A stretch of DNA of 12,308 nucleotides from Candidatus Odinarchaeota archaeon (GTDB taxonomy: Archaea > Asgardarchaeota > JAGGXT01), in NCBI GenBank assembly GCA_021162905.1, contig JAGGXT010000187.1, positions 1 through 12,308 of the forward strand. The letters are read 5' to 3'. The notes beneath the pieces are model-generated. The model did not search any database and was not told the DNA's origin. It saw only the letters and a list, made by a program, of their open reading frames with translations. Made by a program: the position numbers and the translations under genes. Of the stretch, positions 1-5,630 are shown piece by piece (the first letter of the stretch is position 1; the number at the start of each line of letters is the position of its first letter).

Positions 1-28
1 ATCAGTTACAATTATTTCGGTGTTAAGT

Positions 29-1450
29 ATGGAACATAAAAAATCTACTATTGAGGAACTAAAGGAATTAAATGTTAAGTGGATACATTTGTGGATCACA
101 GACATTCACGGGCATATAAGAAATATCTCGTTTTCTGTTGACACCCTTAGTGATGATGATTTAGAAACAGGGTTTGGATTTGATGGATCATCCATCCCTG
201 GCTACAAAACGATTGAAGATTCGGATATGATCGCTAAGCCAGATGCATCCACGTTAAAAGTTCTTCCCTGGACCAATTTTGCACATAAATCCGCTATTTT
301 CATCACTGATATATATGAAGGGTTTGTTAATAAAAGATTTGAAGGAGATCCGAGATATGTTGCTCAAAGAACACTCGAAATGGTCAAGAAAGAGGGATTT
401 TCAAAAGTAATAATGTCTCCAGAAGTTGAATTCTTTGTTTTTGATAAAGTTACATCGCCAGAACTTAGATTAGACCCTATGACACCAGAAGGTATATATA
501 TAAAGCTAGAAAGTAGAGAAACAAGTCTAGAATCTGGTTATTACATAAGACTTAAAGATGGATATTTCCAGCATCCTCCCTTGGATAAAACACATGAATT
601 CAGGATGGATTTTGCAAACACTTTATTGGAGATGGGTATTAGAGCTTCGAAAACTCATCATGAAGTTGCAACTGCAGGGCAAGTCGAAATAATTATAGGA
701 GCAGCAGATTTGGTTACAACAGCTGATAATATTCAAATCTATAAGTATGTTGCTAGAAACATTGCACATAAGCACGGTTTAGTTGCTACATTCATGCCAA
801 AACCATTAGCGCATGATAACGGTAGTGGAATGCATGTGCACCAAAGTTTATGGAAAGATAACGAAAATGCATTTTACGACCCAAATGATAAATATGCCGA
901 ACTTAGCCAAATAGCTAGGTATTACATTGGAGGGATATTGGATCATGCAGAAGCTTTAACTGCAATCGTTGCACCTACTGTGAACTCTTATAAGCGCTTA
1001 ACTCCTGGATTTGAAGCACCAGTTTATATTTGCTGGGGAAGAAAAAATAGATCCGCATTAATCAGAGTTCCATTATATAAGGGTGGCCCAATTGGTAGAA
1101 AATTAAGACGTATTGAAGTACGATTCCCAGATCCTTCCTCAAATCCATATCTAACACTATCAGTCATTGTGGCAGCGGGATTAGATGGTATAAAAAGGAA
1201 AATAGATCCAGGTGATCCAGTGGATGAAGATGTATATCATTTATCCCCTCAAAAACTCAAAGAATACAATATTAAGCAACTACCTGGAACCTTAATCGAG
1301 GCTGTTGAGGCTTTAGAAAGTGACGAAGTACTCCAACGCACATTAGGATCACACATATTCGACCAGTTCATTGAGATTAAGAAAAAAGAATGGAGAGATT
1401 ATCTCAATTACATTACACCGTGGGAATACTTACATTACTTTAACCTATAA
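29..1450 (+). CDS. glnA: Glutamine synthetase, type I
   Basis: Cytoplasmic enzyme joining ammonia to glutamate with ATP to give glutamine, the entry point of nitrogen assimilation. The expected motifs appear in order (numbering from the ATG at 29, 473 residues): DGSS at 52-55, PEVEFF at 131-136, HHEVA with AGQVEI at 210-221, NGSGMHVH at 264-271, NSYKRL at 319-324, the catalytic-loop Glu at 329 in PGFEAPV, NRSALIR at 340-346 and PDPSSNPYL at 367-375. The length and the C-terminal VYHLSP...LPGTL segment resemble the short GSI-alpha form rather than adenylylated GSI-beta. The residue matching Bacillus Arg62, used in glutamine feedback, is Thr61 here. The frame also opens at a GTG at 20; the ATG at 29 is preferred, but neither has a clear Shine-Dalgarno site, and the promoter lies outside the window. 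The gene ends in TAA and converges on the MFS gene. Confidence 0.97.
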   Translation: MEHKKSTIEELKELNVKWIHLWITDIHGHIRNISFSVDTLSDDDLETGFGFDGSSIPGYKTIEDSDMIAKPDASTLKVLPWTNFAHKSAIFITDIYEGFVNKRFEGDPRYVAQRTLEMVKKEGFSKVIMSPEVEFFVFDKVTSPELRLDPMTPEGIYIKLESRETSLESGYYIRLKDGYFQHPPLDKTHEFRMDFANTLLEMGIRASKTHHEVATAGQVEIIIGAADLVTTADNIQIYKYVARNIAHKHGLVATFMPKPLAHDNGSGMHVHQSLWKDNENAFYDPNDKYAELSQIARYYIGGILDHAEALTAIVAPTVNSYKRLTPGFEAPVYICWGRKNRSALIRVPLYKGGPIGRKLRRIEVRFPDPSSNPYLTLSVIVAAGLDGIKRKIDPGDPVDEDVYHLSPQKLKEYNIKQLPGTLIEAVEALESDEVLQRTLGSHIFDQFIEIKKKEWRDYLNYITPWEYLHYFNL

Positions 1451-1460
1451 CTGTTTACTA

Positions 1461-1466
1461 TTTTTT
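1461..1466 (+). terminator. T-run after glutamine synthetase
   Basis: A run of six T follows the glnA stop by about ten bases, in the short gap before the convergent MFS gene. Archaeal transcription commonly ends at such T-runs without a hairpin. No stem is visible. Confidence 0.4.
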
Positions 1467-1467
1467 A

Positions 1468-2793
1468 CTAAATTGATAATTTCTCTTTTTCTTGCTTTTC
1501 AGGTTCGTAGACCAAAGTTATGAAAAGAATTAGGCTTATAAGACCTATAAACGCACTAATCCAAAATGATATTGCAACGCCTGGGACCATATAACCTAAA
1601 ATGTTAAATTCCCATTTCATAGCAATTTGATATATAGCACCACCGATTGGTGCAAAGGCTGCACCAAAATTGAACAGCGACTGAACAGTTCCAAATACCT
1701 TTCCTCTTAATTTTTTAGGTACCAAATCTGCTTGTAATGCACGATATGCAGGAGATACGATGTTAAAAGCCGCAGCTCTTAAAGAGTATATTGCAAGTAA
1801 TTCCTCATATGTCTTTGAAAAGGGTAAAAGCAGAGTAGCCACTCTTGTTCCTAACTGTCCAACTATAACTACTTTTTTCCGACCAATTTTATCAGATATT
1901 ATCCCCGCTGGGCAGTTAGCCAAGAATCCGACAATACTTGATAATGTTGCTAACATCCCAGTAGCAGCAGGATCAGATGTTATATAATGAATAACAAAGA
2001 CCATGGATATCGGGGCCACCAAACCCATTGCAACTCCATTTGCAAAACCCATTACATAAAGTACCTTGATGGACTTAGATATGTGCTTTGGAATTTTTAT
2101 GGTTTCTTTATTCTCCCCTAATATTAATGTTATTATATTAAATTTCCAATTTGCAGATTTAAACGACGTAATAGTTTCTACGGTAAAAATGCTTATAATC
2201 ATTCCTACTAAAGCATTAGCGGTCATCACATAAAATGGAAAAGTGAGCGCATCAAAAACACTCATACCTAAAACATGAGCAGCAAATTTATACAAATACG
2301 CACCAAAGAGGGGACCTGCGAAGAAACTTACATTAGATGTTGTCATATAGTATCCCATGTATTTTCCTCGCTCACTCCAATGTACGGAGTCTGTAAGCAT
2401 AGCCTCGGAAACGGGCCATACCATCGCAGATGCTACACCTTGTATCCCTCTAACAATAAGGATATCAATCCAGCTTCTTGATAGGATATATCCGTAGGAT
2501 AGGATTGTATAAAGTAATAAACCGGTGAATATTATCCTCTTCCTACCAATATGGTCGCTCAAATTACCAAAATATCTTGCTAGGAATGCCCTAGTAAGCA
2601 TAAATATGGACGTTAATATAGTTATTTGGATGGCTAGTTCTCCTACGTTAGGAATAGTGCCCAAATTTTCAGGAAGATCTGTCAACTCTCCTTCATAGTA
2701 TAGTAGTAAAAATGGAAGCAGAGGCATTATAGTTCCAAATCCTAAATTAACTATGAATGCTATTATGCACAGTAGGTATACATTCCTTTTCAT
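1468..2793 (-). CDS. Major facilitator superfamily transporter
   Basis: Integral membrane secondary transporter with about 12 hydrophobic helices in two six-helix halves. Motif A occurs in both halves: GNLSDHIGRKR at residues 76-86 and AGIISDKIGRKK at 296-307 (numbering from the ATG at 2793, 441 residues). The TM4 segment RGIQGVASAMVWP at 115-127 is typical of drug/sugar efflux-type MFS proteins, and a charged loop separates the halves around residues 222-240. The substrate cannot be read from the sequence. The frame extends to a GTG at 2835, but the ATG at 2793 has a GGTGA ribosome site five bases upstream, so it is preferred. If transcription starts near 2840 (TATA-like box at 2864-2872), the GTG would be nearly leaderless and cannot be fully excluded. 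The gene ends in TAG. It lies downstream of the amino-acid permease on the same strand and could be partly co-transcribed with it. Confidence 0.93.
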   Translation of the reverse strand: MKRNVYLLCIIAFIVNLGFGTIMPLLPFLLLYYEGELTDLPENLGTIPNVGELAIQITILTSIFMLTRAFLARYFGNLSDHIGRKRIIFTGLLLYTILSYGYILSRSWIDILIVRGIQGVASAMVWPVSEAMLTDSVHWSERGKYMGYYMTTSNVSFFAGPLFGAYLYKFAAHVLGMSVFDALTFPFYVMTANALVGMIISIFTVETITSFKSANWKFNIITLILGENKETIKIPKHISKSIKVLYVMGFANGVAMGLVAPISMVFVIHYITSDPAATGMLATLSSIVGFLANCPAGIISDKIGRKKVVIVGQLGTRVATLLLPFSKTYEELLAIYSLRAAAFNIVSPAYRALQADLVPKKLRGKVFGTVQSLFNFGAAFAPIGGAIYQIAMKWEFNILGYMVPGVAISFWISAFIGLISLILFITLVYEPEKQEKEKLSI

Positions 2794-2863
2794 ATAGGTC
2801 ACCAGATTTATTGAAGAGATTGTGCTATTTTGCACACAAGCGTAACAATTTTCAATTGATTAG

Positions 2864-2872
2864 TTTATTTAA
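2864..2872 (-). promoter_or_regulatory. TATA-like box for the MFS gene
   Basis: Read on the minus strand this is TTAAATAAA, close to the archaeal TATA consensus. A start about 26 bases downstream falls near 2840, giving a leader of about 45 bases to the preferred ATG. Inferred from pattern and spacing only. Confidence 0.4.
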
Positions 2873-2914
2873 TGTTATTATTACGGTAAGCTAACTGAAT
2901 GTGTATCAGAGTCT

Positions 2915-4225
2915 TTAAAGCTTCTTCGTACGCATTTTCTGTTTTCGACCATAGTGAAAATTGATGCTTATCGAAACTATTAGTGCTCCGAGAAGAACCA
3001 TCATTCTTAGAATGTTCATCAAATAGCTCAATAAGTAAGCTATTGTTATACCTATAAATATTATTGGAATTATGCTAATGATTAGATTATTCTTTATGAT
3101 TCCTCTTTTTTGGAGATTTATCACGCTAAGATTAACAGCCATAAAGATCATCATGAAGAACAAGCTGGCGAGAGAAGCCACATCTTCAAGAAAACCTATA
3201 ACCACCAATATTGCTGATGCTAGGGAAGTGAACAATATCGAAAAGTGTGGCGTTTTTCTTTTAGAGTGAATATTATTCAATATTGATGGTGCTAAGCCAT
3301 CGCGAGAAATGGCATACATTATTCGGGATGCTCCATATAAACTAGCGTTTAGAGCGCTAGCCGTCGCTAGCACACTACCAACCCCCATTAATATTTCACC
3401 AATGACTCCTAAAAACTTCTTTGCAGCAATTATAAGAGGCCCTTCACTTTCAGAAAATAGTGTTGGATCGACAACCATAACGGATACCATTGCAGTAAAT
3501 ATATATATTAATGAAACTATTATTATACTTACATGAATTGCAATACCTATGTTTTTCTCAGGATTTTCAATTTCTTCGGCACTCGCAGCTATAAGCTCAA
3601 ATCCCTCATATGCGACAAAAATTAAAGCACTACCCATTATAATGTTCCTAGTTAGGTCAAATACTGAGGATACCCCATTAGGATAGCTAAAATTAAAATT
3701 AAGAAACTTTACAATACCGATGTAAGATAATCCAAAGATTATAAAGATCAATAAAATTAGAACCTTGCCAGCAACTATTATATTTTCCACAAATCCCGTT
3801 TCTTTAACTCCCCTAATATTAATTGTAGTAAATAAGACAATCAATAATAATCCCAAAGTTTTCCAATCAACACCCAAAAAATAGCTGGTATATAATCCAA
3901 ATGTAACTGCATATAATGCAGAAGCAGCAACATATCCGAACCATAATATCCAACCAGCTACTCCTCCAAGAATTTTTCCAAAGCTTTGAGTTATGTAGGT
4001 ATAACTTGCTCCACTGCTCGGATATTTTCTTGCAAGAAGAGAATAGTTATAGCCAGTAAAAATAGCAGCTACTGTACAAAAAAACAAGCTTGCAAAAACG
4101 TAAGAACCAGTTAAACCAACAACTAAGCCGATAACAGAGAAGATTCCACCACCAATCATGCCACCAATACCAATTGCGATAGCCTCCTTTAACTTAAGGT
4201 TTCTTGCAAGAGTGTCTCTCCTCAA
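2915..4225 (-). CDS. APC-family amino-acid permease
   Basis: Membrane permease of the amino acid-polyamine-organocation superfamily, probably importing amino acids by cation symport or exchange. It has about 12 hydrophobic helices in 436 residues, the normal length. The unwound TM1 signature GIGGMIGGGIF is at residues 19-29, the TM6 signature FVAYEGFELIAASAEEIENP at 203-222, and the loop ASRIMYAISRDG at 299-310. A lysine/arginine-rich tail closes the protein on the inside. The substrate is not determined. The frame opens at GTG 4237, but that GTG and the next lie inside a GGGTGGTGG stretch that forms a good ribosome site five bases before the TTG at 4225, so TTG is chosen with moderate confidence. 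The gene is first in its transcription direction, with an operator-like palindrome just upstream, and it ends in TAA about 120 bases before the MFS start. Confidence 0.92.
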   Translation of the reverse strand: MRRDTLARNLKLKEAIAIGIGGMIGGGIFSVIGLVVGLTGSYVFASLFFCTVAAIFTGYNYSLLARKYPSSGASYTYITQSFGKILGGVAGWILWFGYVAASALYAVTFGLYTSYFLGVDWKTLGLLLIVLFTTINIRGVKETGFVENIIVAGKVLILLIFIIFGLSYIGIVKFLNFNFSYPNGVSSVFDLTRNIIMGSALIFVAYEGFELIAASAEEIENPEKNIGIAIHVSIIIVSLIYIFTAMVSVMVVDPTLFSESEGPLIIAAKKFLGVIGEILMGVGSVLATASALNASLYGASRIMYAISRDGLAPSILNNIHSKRKTPHFSILFTSLASAILVVIGFLEDVASLASLFFMMIFMAVNLSVINLQKRGIIKNNLIISIIPIIFIGITIAYLLSYLMNILRMMVLLGALIVSISINFHYGRKQKMRTKKL

Positions 4226-4249
4226 TTTAACCACCACCCAACGATATTA

Positions 4250-4267
4250 ATGAAATATTTATTTCAT
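4250..4267. promoter_or_regulatory. Palindromic operator-like site before the permease
   Basis: Perfect inverted repeat: arm ATGAAAT, loop ATTT, arm ATTTCAT. It lies about 25 bases upstream of the permease start, near the transcription start expected from the AT-rich TATA candidate at 4273-4290. The arms share TGAAA/TTTCA with the palindrome at 4348-4367. This is a plausible repressor or Lrp-type site, but AT-rich DNA gives such repeats by chance and no regulator gene is seen in the window. Confidence 0.35.
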
Positions 4268-4272
4268 ATAGG

Positions 4273-4290
4273 AATAATAAATATATTATT
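4273..4290 (-). promoter_or_regulatory. AT-only TATA candidate for the permease
   Basis: An AT-only inverted repeat (AATAATA, AATA, TATTATT) containing several TATA-like words on the minus strand. A start 26 bases downstream would fall within or beside the palindrome at 4250-4267 and leave a leader of about 30 bases before the permease start. Assigned by position and composition only. Confidence 0.3.
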
Positions 4291-4334
4291 ACGTGAATTT
4301 TCTCTAAAACACTGTTGAAAATCTAGAGATTACA

Positions 4335-4344
4335 CTTATAAAAT
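4335..4344 (+). promoter_or_regulatory. TATA box facing away from the permease
   Basis: CTTATAAAAT is a good archaeal TATA match. A start is expected near 4363-4366, inside the palindrome at 4348-4367. The ribosome site AGGTGG follows at 4374-4379 and a TTG start at 4389. Box, operator, ribosome site and start codon are all correctly spaced, which supports a once-functional promoter divergent from the permease. Confidence 0.45.
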
Positions 4345-4347
4345 TTT

Positions 4348-4367
4348 TGAAAGTAACAGTACTTTCA
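4348..4367. promoter_or_regulatory. 20-bp palindrome at the plus-strand start site
   Basis: Perfect inverted repeat: arm TGAAAGTA, spacer ACAG, arm TACTTTCA. It sits four bases after the TATA-like box and covers the expected transcription start, where a bound repressor would block the polymerase. It shares the TGAAA/TTTCA ends with the palindrome at 4250-4267 in front of the divergent permease, so one regulator could serve both promoters. Confidence 0.45.
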
Positions 4368-4388
4368 CTAATTAGGTGGAGATCCATA

Positions 4389-4493
4389 TTGGCTGCGAAA
4401 ATTATTTTTATTGAGATTTCGAAATTTCATGGAGATTGGGAAATCTTGGCGTCTAGGAGCGTATTCATTTCGAAAATAGTGCGGAAGTGCTGA
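4389..4493 (+). CDS. Possible truncated 34-residue ORF
   Basis: A short frame starting at TTG, nine bases after AGGTGG and downstream of a good TATA box and palindrome, so the signals of a gene are present. The 34-residue product begins with a beta-like stretch (KIIFIEISKFHGDWEIL) that resembles, only loosely, the N-terminus of archaeal bacterio-opsin-activator (HTH_10) type regulators, many of which have an HxGDW-like segment. It ends at a TGA, and the same frame meets further stops soon after, so if this was a regulator it has lost most of its length. It could equally be a chance ORF. Function unknown. Confidence 0.25.
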   Translation: MAAKIIFIEISKFHGDWEILASRSVFISKIVRKC

Positions 4494-4709
4494 GTAAGCG
4501 AATTATAGCTACATAATAATTAAATATTATTTAGCTTTCATAAATAACTCTCTTATAAGAATGATTTCAATACCTCATCAAAATCCCAAATAAAGTCTTT
4601 TACTTATTATTATATAAAACAGTTTGTTTAAAATAAGAAATAGTTTTAAGAATATTTTTGAGCCTTATTACGCTTATATAGATTTTTATAAAACTCCTGA
4701 GGTGAAATT

Positions 4710-5055
4710 ATGCAAGCTATACCATGGTACTGCAGCATTTATACTTTTAGCAGTTATTGCTATAGTTATTACTTTAACAATGGGCACTATATTTTTGATG
4801 TTCGGTATAAAGTTGGCTGGAGGAGGCTCTACATCATTTGGCCATACATTCATAACAGCACTCCTAATGGCTATTGTAGCTCCAATTCCATGCCTAGGCT
4901 TTCCAAATCTTCAGTGGTATTTCATAAAAACTAGACATAACTTAGGTTGAGGAGGGGCCATTATTGCATGAATCTTAGCGGGTCTGATCCCAATTTTAAT
5001 AGTAATTGGCTTTGCATTGCATTTAATACAGCAATACCATTTATTTCAGGGATGA
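4710..5055 (+). pseudogene. Decayed small membrane-protein gene
   Basis: A strong ribosome site GAGGTGA (4700-4706 region) precedes an ATG at 4710 that reads MQAIPWY and then loses sense. One base-phase away, from about 4728, the sequence reads as a convincing membrane protein: a helix around TAAFILLAVIAIVITLTMG, then GIKLAGGGSTSFGHTFITALLMAIV, then a final helix IPILIVIGFAL. This frame is broken by TGA at 4948 and 4969; reading through gives LGWGGAIIAWILAG. From memory, small archaeal multi-helix proteins of about 110-130 residues have a similar layout (GxKLAG, TFGxAxxxAL, then SWGKAxxAWLLA), with Trp where the TGAs fall. TGA at 5053 may be the original stop. A frameshift plus two stops indicates a pseudogene of unknown function. 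No intact copy is in the window. Confidence 0.55.
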
Positions 5056-5243
5056 TATTTTCAAAAATGATATCAGGCTTTGTTTTTGGAATCAAGTTCC
5101 CAGTATTAACAAAATTAGTCTACCTTTTCTTTATTTGTTATTTCTTTGTTTTTCCATATGGATATTTTAAAATAAAGAATATCACAAGAACTCGTGTAGC
5201 ATGCAAATTTAAAGGAGTATTGGGAAGTCTGTTATGGATTTAA
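5052..5243 (+). CDS. Possible small hydrophobic ORF, doubtful
   Basis: An ATG at 5052 overlaps the probable stop of the decayed membrane gene in an ATGA arrangement and opens a 63-residue frame. The product has one long hydrophobic stretch around LVYLFFICYFFVFPYGYF and then a basic segment. The overlap looks like translational coupling, but there is no convincing ribosome site and the family is not recognised. The surrounding DNA is decayed, so this may be chance AT-rich hydrophobic coding or another relic. Confidence 0.2.
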   Translation: MIFSKMISGFVFGIKFPVLTKLVYLFFICYFFVFPYGYFKIKNITRTRVACKFKGVLGSLLWI

Positions 5244-5350
5244 AGAGTTTTTCGAAAGAATGTATAATTATGGTTTTTGAGAAAATCATAGGATTGAAAA
5301 TATTTGAGAAATGAAATTACCACAGAAGAAAATCTAATTTTTCAAAAATA

Positions 5351-5380
5351 TTTTTAATTAAGATTTGTTTTTAATTAAGA
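5351..5380. repeat. Short direct repeat, 13 bp twice
   Basis: TTTTTAATTAAGA occurs at 5351-5363 and again at 5368-5380, a period of 17 bases. It lies in the AT-rich stretch between the decayed membrane gene and the tnpB relic. It may be slippage, a duplicated regulator site or chance. Confidence 0.4.
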
Positions 5381-5396
5381 ATTGAGAATTGCCTTT

Positions 5397-5415
5397 CAAA
5401 ATATTAAATATTTTG
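5397..5415. repeat. 19-bp perfect palindrome
   Basis: Arms CAAAATATT and AATATTTTG flank a single central A. It sits at the left edge of the tnpB relic. Because it lies in AT-rich DNA its significance is uncertain. It could be an operator upstream of the ABC operon or a leftover of the mobile element. Confidence 0.35.
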
Positions 5416-5481
5416 TGAGTATTGAGGTAAATAACTTATCCAAATGTGGTGGCAATAAAATACTGAAAGATAATGTACTGC

Positions 5482-5603
5482 GATGTGGGTTGTGGGGTTA
5501 TCCTGAACAGAGTCAAGACCAATCACTTGCTCCCTATGAACCCAGAGGGAGCTGAGGCTGATGAGACCAAGGTGAATGTTCGCTCACCAATGCGGACATT
5601 CAC
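5482..5603 (+). ncRNA. Possible omega-RNA-like structured segment
   Basis: In IS605 elements the guide (omega) RNA overlaps the 3' end of tnpB and the right end. Here the tnpB relic contains two clear hairpins: a 7-bp stem (arms 5529-5535 and 5546-5552) and a 12-bp stem (arms 5572-5583 and 5592-5603). The loop of the first holds AACCC, which can pair with GGGTT at 5487-5491 or 5495-5499, a possible pseudoknot. AATAAAATAC at 5454-5463 could be a TATA box giving a start near 5485. Whether it is transcribed separately, acts as the leader of the ABC operon or is inert cannot be told from sequence. Confidence 0.35.
5572..5603 (+). repeat. 12-bp perfect stem before the ABC operon
   Basis: Arms GTGAATGTTCGC and GCGGACATTCAC (one G-T pair) with the eight-base loop TCACCAAT, ending 27 bases before the permease ATG. 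A second hairpin, GGTGA (5571-5575) with TCACC (5584-5588), excludes it. It is probably the right-end hairpin of an IS605-type element. Confidence 0.6.
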
Positions 5604-5630
5604 TAAACCAATTAGATGGTGGTATGTAGT

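Noticed and set aside
4947..5051. Upstream part of an open frame overlapping the decayed membrane gene
   Set aside because: It is out of phase with the membrane-protein reading and its residues are not protein-like. Only the part from 5052 is kept, as doubtful.
5552..5564. CTGA followed by TGATGA, like D'/C' boxes of a C/D guide RNA
   Set aside because: No outer C and D boxes at usual spacing, and the segment is better explained by the relic.
5558..5565. CTGATGAG, as in a hammerhead ribozyme core
   Set aside because: No GAAA partner at the right distance, and stem II would have a two-base loop. The bases are explained by tnpB-like codons.
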